64,000 nt of DNA, from positions 16,089,006 through 16,153,005 of the forward strand of contig NC_092692.1 in NCBI RefSeq assembly GCF_964275005.1, written 5' to 3'. How positions within the stretch are numbered: the first letter of the stretch is position 1; each line of letters begins with the position of its first letter. Of the stretch, positions 1 to 13,243 are shown in pieces. The DNA comes from Diadema setosum. Lineage: Eukaryota; Echinodermata; Echinoidea; Diadematoida; Diadematidae. The position numbers and the translations under genes were made by a program. The notes beneath the pieces were generated by a model. It worked only from the letters and a program-made list of their open reading frames with translations, did not search any database and had not been told where the DNA came from.

Positions 1-1677
1 CACAGACTGCCGACGTTCACGATTTCCTCACGCAGCCAGTGCGTATCCAAACAGTGGATTATTGAATATCGGAGAGGTTTAGCGTAGGAGTGCACGACGG
101 TGAAAGGGGTGATGAATAGAAGGGATAAAGTGGACGCAGAAAGAGAGAGAGAGAGAGGAGGGGGGGGGGAGGGAGGGGGTGAGGAAGAGATTGATGTGAT
201 CGTGGAAGAAAAGAGGAACAACAAACTTGAAGGGAAACAAGAGGAAACAATTCTGCACACTCTACTTGGGTATCAAAATCTAGTCCCGGGACTAACAATC
301 CAAAACATTTCTAGCTTTCTGCTTCCGACGAGTCAGTTTCTTTTCATGTAGCTTACCATTTATAGTTGTGTGTCTTTGTTATGGTAGAACTCCCGATTAT
401 ATCTGAATCATACGCTTTGAAGATGTATTTTCCCCCGCCAAACATAGTCATCCTTTCGGCCGTGCAGTGCCTCCGGGAATCACACTATAGGCAGCATCAG
501 CGGTGAACATAAAATACCCAAGCATTTAGCAGCGGCGCGGTGAAGTGCAAGTAAAAGAAGAGGCTCAAAAGACCGATGCTATCAGACCACAGATATTGAA
601 AAGGCAAACAATGTATTGGAAGGGTTCAACCAGAGACAGTGTGGTATTATTATGATCCCAAAATATAAACGGCAACTGACAGTTTGACTAAAGAAACATC
701 GGGAGTATCAGAAGCCAATATAATAGCGAGTTGTATAACAACAATTGGGAAAATGTGTTTGGCAGAAAATGAATGTACAGCGGTGAATCCTGTGACTAAA
801 TTGATCAACTTCTTGGCAAAGACAATACAAGGACTGTATGTGTTTCGGAGGAAGAGGAGAAAGGAAGATGAGAGCTGCAGCGGGGCCTCACGCCTCCTTT
901 CGTTTCTTCCACCCTGCACGTCACTGGCGTTTCTACTTCAATCCGAGCCAGCAGTGCCATTCGAAAGCAAAGACGATTGCTCTCAACTGCTTTTTCGATT
1001 TGAGCGCTTAATTGAACTTTCGCGAGTCTGCATTGAGTGTCGAGGAGAGCGAGGGGGAGATTTGGGGAAGAAAAAGAGATGGGGTGGGGTGGGGAATTGG
1101 GGAGAAAGCTTTGACTACTTGTACCCTCATCTCACCCGCGTCACAACATCATGACAAATCACGTGACGAATGGACCTATGAAGACAAAGGCGACACAAAC
1201 CAATTTAATATCATTACGGAATAATTTCCTTTTCCATATTGGCCTCGGGTCAAGGATATCTGACTAGTTATTACTGGTCGCTATGTTGCTCTCTCTCTCT
1301 CTAGACAATCTTGTCGCAGTAATAACATGAAACAGTTACACTTATTTTCACTTCGAGCAAGAGTGTTGTTACTCCCCTTTACTCCTTTCTCCTCTCTTTC
1401 TCTCTCCTTTTCTCCTTCGTCATCTTCCATTCCCTCTCGATCTCTCTGTCTTCCATCACTTTATATTGCGACTGACGATTTACACCCTTCATCCTGAGAA
1501 TCTGGGCCATTCCTCTCGCTTTGGTTCATGTACTGGTGGCTTGTTTGGAAGGCGTTTGAAAAGGAATCAAATTTTCATGAAACTGGATGGGGTGAGGGAG
1601 AGATAAAGGGTGAAGGTAATTGAAGTCCCGAGTCCCGAGTCCGTGTGAGTTAATGGCATTTCAAACGGTTGGGATGG
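1..1677. other. No gene recognised; purine- and pyrimidine-rich tracts
   Basis: I see no conserved protein, RNA gene or transposon end in this stretch. It holds a GA/G-rich tract at about 139-180 and CT-rich runs near 1287-1305 and 1376-1450. The short open frames here are low complexity or resemble no family I know. Confidence 0.5.
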
Positions 1678-1731
1678 ATTTATTTGTTTGTTTGTTTGTT
1701 TGTTTGTTGTTTGTTTGTTTTTTGTTTTTGG
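1678..1731. repeat. (TTTG)n microsatellite
   Basis: Run of TTTG units with one TTG interruption, ending in a T-rich tail. Simple tandem repeat. Similar CAAA/TTTG tracts recur at 18.8, 23.6, 46.4 and 52.9 kb. Confidence 0.9.
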
Positions 1732-2440
1732 TGTGTTCTCTCCCAAGCCAGTCAACATCTATATAGGATGATGCCACGTAGCAGAATATGACATACAGAA
1801 TTTATCTGGAGTTAAAAGATACAAGGGATAATGAATTAATCCTCAGCTCAGCTTTCTCCTTGGATACACGCCCTTTTTTGTTGTTGTTGTGCGAAAATTT
1901 ATTAGGATATTTATTACGAACTGCTGAGGTAAGCAAAGATCCATCAACCAGATAACTGCTTTGCGAAAGGAGCCCGAACTGTCCCTCCAACACGAGAACG
2001 AGATCAACAATGAGTTCAAATTGGAGATTGCTGCCGTGGCGACATTATCTTTATCATTAGTGACGTTTTTCATTAAATTGTTCTGTTTTTTTTTTTTTTT
2101 TTTTATTGCCGCGGCTATTATGGATATGGACTGTTTTGCCGTAATTAATGAATAGGACAATCATCCATATTGTCGGATTTATTTTTAAGCACATAAAAGT
2201 ATATCAACGACTTTGATGTACGGCAAATCCGACAGAGTCGAACTTTTACCACATGAAACCCAGCTATCGAACTCGTAACCCTATCACAGATAACAAATTT
2301 CGAGTAGCTACAAATCACTAGTGGTCCAAATGAACTAGATAATAGAACCGAAAAACATCGCATAATAGTAAATGGGATGAAAATCAAATCCCCGCAATAA
2401 TCATATCACTCAAAGAACCAGTGTAATGATATTTCTTTAA

Positions 2441-2610
2441 CATGTCCTGTTTCTATTCACATTGTGTTACATGTCGTGTTTCTATTCACATCGTGTTTCT
2501 ATTCACATCGTGTTACAAGTCGTGTTTCTATTCACATCGTGTTACATGTTGTGTTTCTATTCACATCGTGTTACATGTTGTGTTTCTATTCACATCGTGT
2601 TAACGTGTTC
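2441..2610. repeat. 29-bp minisatellite
   Basis: The motif GTTTCTATTCACATCGTG starts at 2449 (as a variant), 2478, 2495, 2524, 2553 and 2582. The spacing is 29, 17, 29, 29 and 29 bp, so one unit lost 12 bp. Units are almost identical, suggesting recent slippage or unequal exchange. No coding frame of note crosses it. Confidence 0.9.
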
Positions 2611-3265
2611 TGAGTTTCTTAAATGCATCATCTTTTCCAGGCCTAACTTGCCTTAACAACCTGAACGCAGTGTATTTTTCCAGCACTTGATTCCATGTCG
2701 AGTAATGAAACATCGATGAAGGTCACTTTAATTGGAAAGCAAAATTCTATTTCCATCTTTGCAAAGAGACGTCAAACAACTGTCTTTTAGACAGATTGAT
2801 ATAATTATGATTTGAGCTAAGCGGTGCGACACCGACCCACTATCTTGTCTACTTTCGCAAGGGCAGATGGCATGGTGGCGATACGGGCGGTGCATTTACA
2901 CAGCGCAGACGACAATGCTATAATACCGGCGCGCCGTTCCCTTGACCCGATAATAATGTGCCCAATTACGCAGAAAGTCTTTAATGTATTAGTATTTCGG
3001 ATGAACAGCACGAGAGGTTACGCCTCGAGGCGCAAAACGCATGCGATCTTTTCTTCTCCTCGAGTGAGGGGGACAGATAGTTGAAAAAAAAAGAAGAGCT
3101 GGAATACACGGACGAGAGGAAAGGGAGAGGGAGAGAAAGGGGGGGGGGGGTAGCGAACAGAATCTTGCAACAAAAGCATGCATGTCTTTTATTGATGATG
3201 TACAACGAGATGACTCTCAGCCCAAATAAGATCTCTCCCCCAAAGCATGTCCTCTTCACGCCTTC

Positions 3266-3425
3266 ATTGTGCCGGTGTCACAGTCGATCCGTTCCGGGTT
3301 CCGGGGGAACCGATATACTGGCTGAATCCAGTCGATTAGTTCCGCGGAACGAATATACCGCACAATAGGCAGTACGCAGAAACGTTCCGCAACCGCCGAT
3401 CCTATCCGGGTTGTGCGAGTAGGCC
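3266..3425 (-). repeat. GC-rich dispersed repeat, copy 1 (reverse)
   Basis: The reverse complement matches 6826-6990 in order: a CCCGGAT..GGATCGGCGG block, a GATATACCGG-like block, GTTCCGCGGAAC, ATCGACT, then GGAACGGATCG.CTGTGACACCGGC. The repeat is CpG-rich in AT-rich surroundings and contains the palindrome GTTCCGCGGAAC. The family is unknown to me; a non-autonomous DNA transposon is possible because the two copies are short and in opposite orientation. Confidence 0.55.
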
Positions 3426-3733
3426 TCATTAAAAACAAAATAATATCTGTTTATTGTGGATGCCTATACCAAAGTCAAAAATCTAAGAAAGCTATTTCTT
3501 CATTTTTGAAATGATATCAAGGACAAACCTGTTTTTACGTTCTGATAATTTCCCTTTAAATGAATCATATTATAGCCTCGTACAAGTGGCGCGAAGAAAT
3601 GAAATCACTGTAGGGCTTCCAATGTATTAGCTAAGTAGCATGCACAAATACGTACGAGTCGATCATCTGGAGTCGTTGCACAGACAGTGTGCGATTAGCC
3701 TTTATTTATAGACAAAACTTCAAAGAACAGTTC

Positions 3734-3764
3734 AACCAAGGAGCTATTACATAGCTCCTTGGTT
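3734..3764. repeat. Perfect hairpin, 14-bp stem
   Basis: AACCAAGGAGCTAT at 3734-3747 is followed by a 3-nt loop and its exact reverse complement at 3751-3764. It shares the CCAAGGAG core with the hairpins at 55.4 and 61.8 kb. Confidence 0.85.
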
Positions 3765-4049
3765 CAACGAAAGAGCATGATAATACTATAGTTATAGGTC
3801 CTACATTTATAAGAGACTGCTTGAAGTGGGAAGGAGGAGAGAGGGAGGTTTTGCTGGTAGGGTACAGCAAGGATGAACATGTTGTTTTGTTTTTTTCGGT
3901 GAGCTTTGTTCTGATAAGACTTTGTTCTGATAAGAAAATAATTGTTCAGCTGTACTTCAAAACAAAAAAGAATGTTGGTCTAGTAGTCTGCAAACAAATT
4001 GTTAATGTGTATGCAGGGGACTAAAATGGAGCTATGCATGTGGATTTCA

Positions 4050-4190
4050 TTTCATTTATTTTATTCTCATTTTTCTTTCAACAAAACATAACACAAAGTA
4101 AATCAAAAATGCAATCATAAGCAAACATACATTACAAAGTATGACATTCAATGGTAATTAACAAACTAATAAAGATATGCAGACATACTG
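4050..4190 (-). mobile_element. Probable LINE 3' end (tail only)
   Basis: On the minus strand the segment ends GAGAATAAAATAAATGAAATG, a poly(A)-like signal followed by a short tandem tail. The same architecture is seen at the ends of the better LINE fragments at 50.5, 55.7 and 59.3 kb. No coding part is attached with confidence. Confidence 0.35.
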
Positions 4191-5069
4191 GAATTACAAA
4201 GTTATGTTTGCAGGGTAAAAATGAGAACTGCCCTGCATACACTTGTCGTCTCTTCTTCTCTTCTTCTCTGACCAGGAGCATTGCTTGTAGATTTTAGACC
4301 ACTCTAAAATATCTTTGAAAATAATTATTATAATTACAAGTACGTAATTATGCATAATGCAAAAAATATAAGACAAAATGAAACAAACAACAGAGACACA
4401 ACAACGTGACATGACTAAACTGAGGGGAATATACGAATGAAGTGAATATACGAATGAAAGGATTAGAGCAAAAACAAAATTAAAGGAAGAAGGAGAGAAA
4501 GAGAGAGAGATAATGCCTACACGCTGAACAGGAAAAACGGAAGAGGAGATTTATTGATTGATTACTCAAATTGTCCACTCTGGAAATTTGTATACTTTGG
4601 ATATCGAACAAAATTAACATCCAATACATTACAGGTACACCGCAATCAGACATGTCATAGAGTACAAAATGAAACTCACTTTCAGTAACATACAGTAACG
4701 TATGCACCATAATAACATAATACATCAACCCGAAATCAATGTGTGTGTATCAAACACACACGAGAAACATATATCCTACAAATCTACACCTCATTTTCAT
4801 CATCACCAAATTTGAACTCAATTACTTCAACAGTATAAAGATAATCACTCAATATCACCATATACCCCAGATTTCATCAGAATTAATTCAGAGCTGTAGA
4901 AAAGTTCGCGACGTAAACTTTGCGACGAACCGCCCGACCGCCCGACCAACCACACACAATTCCTGTATACCTTCTTATACTCTTTGGATATGCGGGAGCA
5001 TAATAATAATGATAATAATAAATACACCAAAAACTAATCATTACAACTTATCTAATTACTCTGGCATTA

Positions 5070-5430
5070 TACGTGTGAATGGAATCTGGGACAAAAGCAC
5101 TTCTAAAACGGGTACGCTTTGTGCGAGGAGGACAGAGTCTGATACTTAGTACCTGATCTGTTCAGGCAATAGTAACCGTACAGACGGTGTGTTAAATCGG
5201 TCATTATCTTGTTTACCTTGACCATCATTCTTTCCACGTGTAAATCCTGTACCACTGGCAATTCCAACCCAATGATATTTTGCCACTTTCGCGGTCCATC
5301 GATTCTATAGCCTTGTCCTTTTGTGTAAGATTGCCATAAAAACAAATCAAGTTATACATGACAATAGATTGGATAAAGGAATTGTAGAAAAGAACCATCA
5401 GTGTTCTATCCAGCCTCAGTTTGCTCAATT
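5070..5430 (-). mobile_element. Degenerate non-LTR reverse transcriptase, C-terminal part
   Basis: Two overlapping minus-strand frames together resemble the region after the catalytic RT domain of CR1/L2-superfamily LINEs. One frame (5428 to about 5240) gives LMVLFYNSFIQSIVMYNLICFYGNLTQKD, matching the family pattern FY.S...S...Y....WYGNL. The other frame (about 5290 to 5103) gives VERMMVKVNKIMTDLTHRL and then YQTLSSSHKAYPF, the usual H-P-L and S-F.P pattern near the end of ORF2. The switch of frame and internal stops show an old, dead copy. The rest of the element (5' side) is absent. Clade assignment is tentative. Confidence 0.7.
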
Positions 5431-5975
5431 ATTGCCTGATGATTGAGGATGTATTTCGGACAGCAGCTGGTGACTGCATGCAGCTGTGGAAAAATTATGG
5501 AAATGAAATGCCTAATTTCATTACTTTATAATGTGATTTTTTTCATTGCGTTAGGGTGTTACCGATGATGAATCTTTATTTGCTGTAACCTATTATAGAT
5601 AATGAAAATGTTAAAAAGAGATATCCGAAGAATAAAAAACAATGGTAAGTTGTGATTATTAATTTTATCATTCCATTTGTTAGGTTAATTTCTGATAAGG
5701 TGCATTGATTCTTGCAGTGTCTAAACTTGGTCCCAAGTCCAATTTACCCATTGTCTAAAAAGAATGATTACTTAGCCATCCATGACCGTGTATGCATAAA
5801 TATCATTTTGAAGAGGAGTATTATATGGTTTTAAGATGTTGCTACTCACTTTGGTGTAAAGTTAACACAATCTTCACAAATTTGAAATCAAATCTTGTTG
5901 CGTGTTTTTTTTTTTTATACGCACTGTATAAACAAAGAGACCCACCTTATCTGCCCATCACTACACATGTATTTT

Positions 5976-6128
5976 CTTTTTTCAGTCCAAACCGATTTTT
6001 CTATAATGTACTTTCAATTTCTCTTAGAATCGTATGCTCTCTATTTCAAAATGTGCTTTCTACATCTTGCAAAACGTTAAATTTTCAATCGCCCATCTCA
6101 ACCAAAACTATACTGTATCTCTTTAGAA
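5976..6128 (+). mobile_element. Solo right arm of a foldback MITE (family C)
   Basis: About 150 bp aligns with the right arm of the complete foldback element at 21639-22027. Shared blocks in order are CCAAACC.GATTTTT, the CTTTGAATT-type block, TGTATGCTCT-type, TCTTGCAAAA-type, CCCAATTTTCATCTC-type and CTATACTG.ATC.CTTTA. There is no matching left arm nearby, so this is half an element. Confidence 0.6.
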
Positions 6129-6185
6129 TACCTTGCCTGTTTGAAGTAATCGCTGTGTATTGATAGACCGCCTCCCCAAAAGAGA

Positions 6186-6219
6186 AACACACACACACAC
6201 ACACGCACACACACACACA
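6186..6219. repeat. (CA)n microsatellite
   Basis: Dinucleotide run with one CG interruption. Confidence 0.9.
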
Positions 6220-6789
6220 TTCATATGCACATGCACACGGACACAAGATATAATAAAGACAACTGAACACACAAAAAACAAAATTCATCCCGTCATCTTT
6301 AGTTGTTACAACTGAAAAAAATAATGAACCAAACGAACATGCATGTATGACGTTGGCGATTATATTGGTCGTTATATCGCACTAATAATGATTAGACTCT
6401 GTGCCCTGAAAATAGACATTAAAATGAAGGTGGACTATTTGAGCTCATAGTATGTTTAATATGAAGCTCCTTGTATTACAGTAGTTAACATGAAGCATCC
6501 CGAACATCCCAATTACAGTAACTCATTCGGTTATTCTGTTCAAATTATTCAAATCAGAGAGAGGTTGGCATGACCAACGTCACATCGTGCAGAACTCTAC
6601 AGAGCAGGGTTCTGTGACTGTACCATGGCCACCATGACGACGATAGAGATAAGGGAGGGGAAAAAAAGGAATCGCTTTGTAGTCCGGGTTTCAAATTGGC
6701 AACTTTGTTCGGTTGGCTGGTCAGAGAGATTTGGAGAAGTTCATTGGCTGTAGAGGGAGACTGGAAGAGTACATTTTACTGAAGGGGTG

Positions 6790-6990
6790 TTTCCATTACC
6801 ACTTTGTATACATTGTATACGGAAGAGACCCGGATCGAATCGGCGGCGGGGGATCGTATCGGCGGTGAGGCAAAAATCCCGCCGATTGGATCTGGGGGAT
6901 CTGATATACCGGCCAAAGTCCGCCGATAAGTTCCGGCGGAACTTATCGACTGGCCGGAACGGATCGCCTGTGACACCGGCTCCGATGCAC
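6790..6990 (+). repeat. GC-rich dispersed repeat, copy 2
   Basis: Forward copy of the repeat found in reverse at 3266-3425. It begins near a GTGTTTCCATTACC motif, contains TTCCGGCGGAACTTATCG and ends CGGATCGCCTGTGACACCGG. It is CpG-dense. The extra 5' sequence suggests copy 1 is shorter or truncated. No protein signature is visible. Confidence 0.55.
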
Positions 6991-7267
6991 ATTTCTGCCT
7001 TCACGCTTTTCCAGTGTATCGGAGGAGATGCTTCCAGCGATTTCTTTTACCCCGCTCTTATTTGGTAGTTGCCGCCACCATAATGATTGTATGCGCGTGA
7101 TGCGGCGAGAAATTTTCGGCTAGATTAGATGGATCGCCTGAGGTGTTTGGCATGATTTGGTGTTGCCAGAAGTGCACTGACTTTCAAGTTGCCGGGGGTC
7201 AACGGAGATGTCAGATAAACAGTTGAAAACAAAGTTGCCAATTTGGAGTGTACCATGCCCGTTTGAT

Positions 7268-7268
7268 G

Positions 7269-7321
<53 letters not shown>
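7268..7321. repeat. (CA)n microsatellite
   Basis: Almost uninterrupted CA dinucleotides, followed by A-rich sequence. Confidence 0.95.
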
Positions 7322-7322
<1 letters not shown>

Positions 7323-10300
7323 AAAAGGAAAAAAAATCTGTGTGAAAAAAAAATTAATCATTTCACGTAGGTAGGTAAGATTTCCTCAGGTCAATGTAAC
7401 TAAATAGGAACCAATAATGACTCTCCAAAATTTATCTCTGCCAAGAAATTTAGAAATCGTATGCTAGCAAAGCTGTTTTACCAAGAATATGATAAACGTA
7501 TAATTATGCAGGTTCAGATGAAGAGCAGCGATCGAGAGACGTTTAACATATGTTTAAAGGGAAAAGTTATTCTTTATTCGTTGCGCGTTGTAACAATCCA
7601 TCAAGCGGCACATTTTCAGAGTGACCTCAAGTTTTGCAGCGACGTAATTGTTTCTAGAGTAAAACTTTTCCAAAGTGAAATAGAAGGAAAGAGTAATGTC
7701 GACTTACACAGGAATACAACAGAAAGACATCGCATACATGTTTCCATGTACTATAATCTTATGCAATTTTCCATATTATATACTGACATGTAAAGATCGA
7801 GGTGTTACAAAGTTACGCAGATTTATAACGGAGAGGTTGATGTATGAATCCCCGTATCTAATTAACTTCCGTCAGTTCGGGAAAAGGCCTTCCGTCTCCC
7901 CCTTAAAACTTGTGGATGATGCAGTAAAAACGATAGGCTTCAAGCGTTCTGTGTCATCCCAAAGCGTCTCTAAATGTTCCTTCATAGACGTACACTGTAT
8001 AATGCTAAGCATTTACATTATTGACACTCGTGTTACAAATGAGATGAAAATCAACAGGAGTGTAGATTGCGGGACGGGCCATTTAAGGTCTTCACATTAT
8101 TGTATTCCAAGGACACACTAATCATAATTATTCGGTCCTGAGAGCTTCAATGTTTCCTGATCAAATATTTGCCATTCTGAAGTACACGTCTTGTGTGTTT
8201 TGCGCGAAAAGTATCAATAATCACGCCAAATTTACAAAGGAATCACTGTCAAGTTTTTTTTTTTTTTTATCATTTGTCATGCTCGTGCTTTGAAGGATTT
8301 TTCCGTATCAACCTCAACAAAGTCGCTGACGCAAAGTTCTACATCAAATCAAATTCAGTCGAATCGTTCACTTTGGTTTTACTTTCGCATTGCGTGTGAG
8401 GGAAAAAAGTACAAGTAATTTACAAATGTGAAGCTTGTATATCTGAATGATCATGTATTAAGCATGACCAGTAATCAATATGTCACACAGGCATTTAGCG
8501 CGGAATGTCATGCACTTTTCATCACTTGATTGGGGATGCTTTTGAGAAAGAAGCATAAATACATGGCGCCTCAGTCTGAATGATATTTCATGTTGTTCCT
8601 GAACAGTCTAGTGACGTTTCACGTTACAAGAGACGAAGCTAAATCCAGATTTTATCGAGAAGGTCATCTTGGAATCGTATTTGGTGATTTTAGAAGACTC
8701 GAAGCGGATGCTTCTCTCCTCGTGCCATTGCTTTATTGAAGTTCAGTGTTTAAACGGAAGCCAATTGACCTAAATTATGTACGTACTCTAATGGAGCCAA
8801 AAGTCATCGTCTGTACCCTGGGGGCATTGAAACAGTTGTCAAGTGATTGAAGTCATGGGAAGAATGTGAATAACAAAGATTTAAGCATTCAACAGAATCG
8901 CAGAGACCTTTTCCATGTGCCTTTCTGCAGGGCCTTGGCGTAGTGCCATACATGAGCAAGGCGGAACCAGGCGACTGAAAATTTCTGTACTACGTGCACC
9001 TCGTCGATGCATCGAGGGAAGCGATCAGTGCCATTCGTAATGGCGTTGTTGGGAGGTCTTGGGATTTTGTGATCGTAGCCTTTATCGATCTCTGTCAGCT
9101 TTTTCCCCTCCTCATCAAATTCGTTATGCTGTTTTCTGTAATCTCACGGGATCTGAAAGCTCTATCCATCGATTCTTTCTCATCCCCTCCCCCACACATG
9201 CTTTACATTAGAACTCGTGTCAGCATTGCTATGCGGTGTCACGTCGCTTCGGAATACACTCTGGCGATCAGTGTTCACATGCTCGCAGACGATCAATTTT
9301 GCGTTTGATCGGACGCTCCACCGATAGCATGGATATTCTGCGCGCGTTGCGCGGTGAGCACGTCGCGCTCCCTGCGAATTTATCGCGAAGCTGAACGAAC
9401 CGGTGAATGAAACCAAGGCAATAGCTGGACGGACCACTTACGAGCTCACTTTCTCACGGATACAATTCTCACCTTACCGTCATCCAAGACGTGATGTGAC
9501 ACCTGTCAGCGACGCCACCACGAATACAGTGCATTCAAATCGAATAACGCAAGAGGGGAGGGGGAGTTGGGGTCGGGACAAACCGATCTTCTCAAAATAT
9601 GAACTTCACACTCCATGCGAGAAACAACAGGGGGAAGAGGTCGCCACACTTTTCATCAGTCCGGGTAAAAATATGTAAAACGTTTAAAGAAATTCAATGT
9701 CTGTAATGTTTAGAATGTAATTGCAGAGTCCCAATTTTGTTTACACATTAATAATTGATTCGGAGGTGCAGGAGTGACCTACATAACGAGTGAAGTGGTA
9801 GAAACGTTATCCTCCGGGCCGCTTTCCCCTCAAAAGGTGTCATTCGAGGAAGGGCCACTACCCAAGTGAGTGTGACTGCATTCGCTTGGATATGAGAGCG
9901 AGTGTGAACATGAGTAATGTGCGAACCGCAACGACATGGGCATACATCAAGTGTGTATTCATTATCTCTCATTACCCCTGCCGTTATACTTGTGAGTGCA
10001 AGGAGAAATACTGTAGCAAAAAATAATAAGTATATCATCAGACACCGACATGCGGGTGACGCATGTGCGCGTAAAATGAGAACAAACTGGTGCCTCTCTA
10101 TTATCTTTATTACATGTATGACTTATTAAAATAGAATATACTCATAGTTTCGTCAATTCGCATTAAGTTACGATACAGCCATGTGAATCAGGTTGAGGAT
10201 AACTTGAAATGAAACTGGAATCCACGTTGTAGGCCTTTAAATGGAGAGGACTCAAAACGGTTTAAGCCTTTTTACTGGGTAGTATCTCTATTTCGTGTTT

Positions 10301-11090
10301 GCCACACTCGAGGGTTCTTTCTATTTCGTATTTATGATGGAAAGGAGCTAGTCATTAAAGTTAGAGAGGCCCGAACTCCATAAGGGATTCCAGCGTGACA
10401 TTTGCCTTTCGCAGAGCGTGTAAATATTTAACATTCGTTCATGGAGTGTGACGACCGACTTTTACTCTGGAAGACATGATATTCGCCTGGACGAATCGTC
10501 GAATGTCACACCACTTAAATGCATGCCACAGACAGGTTTGCGTCATTCAAAGAGCAAGAGTAGCATGGCTGAACAATGTGTTATAAAAAAGCCATGAGAC
10601 TTCATTCATTCATATCCATATATACATTATATCATATTACATATATATATGGCACTTACAACCCTCCCCCATCTCTCTTCCCACTCTCTCTCTCTCTTTC
10701 TGTCTTGAATGATTTAGTTTGACAGTGTAAATGTACTAAAACAAAGGTTGCTTGTTCTTTAAGTTAATTTAGAGATTTTTAGAAACTGGTCAGATCATTA
10801 TGCGCAAGTTCGACCAGGTGATGACGTACGTCATGCAGTCAAAATACCATCTCCTTTTGCCTTAAAAGACTGAAAATATATTAGTCATGAGCAGCTCTGT
10901 ATTTTATCCCTCCCCAGAATCATTTCGCTTGGAAGATGTAATATCTTCTCTTGGAATGTGATTACAGTATATCATTTATCTATGCACTGGCTTATAAATA
11001 AAAGTTTTGTGGCAGGTACGCGATAACAGCAAAATGATCATGTCTAATCATCATGTCCATGTATACACCTTGATTTTTGTACCAGCGTAT
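7322..11090. other. No gene recognised
   Basis: Unique-looking, moderately AT-rich DNA. Open frames of about 100-140 codons at 7461-8121 and 8994-9308 have no recognisable domain, start context or splice support. A CpG-richer patch lies at about 9220-9400. I see nothing I can name. Confidence 0.45.
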
Positions 11091-11094
11091 GAGT

Positions 11095-11175
11095 GTGAAT
11101 GTGAGTGTGTTGAATGTGTGTGTGTGCGTGTGTGTGTGTGCATGTGCGTGTGCGTGTGCGTGAGTGTGTGTGTTT
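11095..11175. repeat. (TG)n microsatellite, imperfect
   Basis: TG dinucleotides interrupted by AA, CA and CG steps. Confidence 0.85.
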
Positions 11176-11394
11176 GCCCGCTTGTTTCCCAAGTTTCACA
11201 TCCCTATGACAACATGATTGAGTATGGAGATGTTTTGAAAGAAGAAGCGGGTATCATGGCGTTCGTGGAGCCCTTTCACGTACGGACCCCGGCGTCTAAA
11301 AACTAACATCCCCAACGTTTCGGGATGGATTGCCACTCTCGTTCCCCGGAGGCAAACATAGTCATTGAAAATTCGTGAGCACGTCTGATTAAAA

Positions 11395-11665
11395 TTGACG
11401 TCGCAGTCGCTCCCGCGCGCGTTAGTGAACGTGGGGCGGCGAAGGTCACCGCCATTCTATTTCGAGCGCAAATCCACCGGGCCGGTAGCATCGCTAATGA
11501 GAGCGAGAGACAGGGTACCACCCACCCCCACCTCCCCAACAGTTTCGTCGCTTCGACCCATTCATCCCTCTACGCGCTCCGTGTCGCTACGCGCTGCGTG
11601 AGGAAGTCGTGCTGAACCCTGATAGGTTCTAACCGCGCACGAATGTCTGTGGTGCTATCGAAGTG
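11395..11665. promoter_or_regulatory. CpG-rich patch, possible upstream promoter
   Basis: This stretch is much richer in CpG than its flanks, including CCCGCGCGCG near 11412 and GGGGCGGCGAAGG near 11432. It lies about 3 kb before the splice acceptor of the sulfotransferase gene, so it could hold that gene's promoter and noncoding first exon. No TATA box or clear donor site is identified, so this is only an inference from composition. Confidence 0.2.
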
Positions 11666-13185
11666 TTTAATGGTAAAACGAGTTAAGTCCATTCTTGTCA
11701 ATGTGAGATATTTGCGGTTTCTGCTATAAAAACAAAGAACATGGTGAGAAATATGGGATATATTACTCATAACTTTAAGAATATTCCATGTTATGTTACA
11801 AGTGAGGTATCACTGGAAAAGTTTTTGCTCTATGAATATGATGATCAACTTTATACTTTAAAACGTTTAAAAATGGTGCTTAACGCGTTTTGCGGTCAAA
11901 TTCTTCATAATTATAATGTAGCTTGAGCTACAACGTAGGCCTACATGAGTGTAGCAAAACTCGAATTGTAATTCAAATAGTGATCGTTAACGTTTTTATT
12001 CATCCATTAAATTTTCAATTTACCTCTGTACCTATTAATCATTATATTACGTGACTATCTAATCGCGGAAATTCCGACAGGACCATACCTGAGTACTTAC
12101 ATCTAGAAGGACAAAACTTAGTGGGATGCCTGAATTTTGACCAAAGTTTGGCATATAACCAGCAAGGACTCACTACAGTTCTACTATCCACACTACTAAT
12201 GAGGTTTTAAAATAGATCGATCTCCAACATGTCCAACTCACACAAGGATTACATGGCAAATTATTACGTGTATTTCGAGAAAATTGTCATGCCAATTGTA
12301 GCAGTTTTTGACATCCTGATATTGTTAAAGCAGGAAAGAACATAACATTTTAGATCACCGTGCCAAAGTATAGAACAACACAAAACAACAAAACTTAATC
12401 GAAAGTGAAACCTTTCTTAAGTTGACCGTATGTGAACGACCCCTAGCATGACGAGACAGACCCCGGCAGCTCCTCGGTGGGAGCCCTGATGTCACCCGGT
12501 CCAGATAGCCACGGGGGATCTCACGTCGTTTTGACATATCATTGCTGCGCACATAGAAGACATAGGGTCAATGAACAAAGAAATTGGATAGACGGAAAGA
12601 AGAAGGAAGGAAGAAAGAATTAAACATAGTCTCAGGAAACATAATACATGTATCAGCAAGTATCAGAAACACATAGGCAGATACAAAGAAATTTAAGTTA
12701 TTATATTAATAGAAATTTAGCTTTCTGTATTTATCAGGTGGTAGAAACAGGAGGAACGTGCCTTAAAAGAAATAAACCAAGGAGCAGGTTAGATATTGGT
12801 TTTGCAATTTAATAGTGTAGGATGGAAACATAGAATCGAACTTTAGAAAGAGTGTTCTATTCGGGCTGTACAGTTTCGCATTGGATCGATGATCTTAGTT
12901 ATTTGTTATTTTATTTATTAGTTATTCCCGCACCTGTGCAATATACTATTATATAGCAGTTATCCGTGTTCACGTGACTGCATCGAATGGTTTGCAGTGT
13001 GTGTCACCATTGTCGGTTCATTGTGTTACGTCACGGTGAACCAATGTGGTGTCGCAAATGACTGGGAGTTTGTAACTTTTTTCTATAAGAACGAGGAAAT
13101 GACATCTAAAGTAATTCACTGATAAGGGAAAGACACTTCTCATTATGACTGATACAAAGGTGACCCCAACTCCAACTTCGTATCA

Positions 13186-13235
13186 CCTGCATTCGGTGTA
13201 CCATATATCACCTGCGTTCGGTGTACCATATATGG
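13186..13235. repeat. 25-bp tandem duplication
   Basis: CACCTGCATTCGGTGTACC plus ATATAT is followed at once by a copy differing in one base. It directly precedes the SINE at 13244. Confidence 0.8.
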
Positions 13236-13243
13236 TATGTAAG

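Noticed and set aside
684..1154. 156-codon plus-strand frame
   Set aside because: No family resemblance, and the C-terminal part comes from G-rich simple sequence.
2441..2610. CRISPR-like array
   Set aside because: Units are contiguous with no unique spacers; this is a eukaryotic minisatellite.
7461..8121. Overlapping frames of 110 and 141 codons
   Set aside because: No recognisable motif; the length is within chance for AT-rich DNA of this extent.
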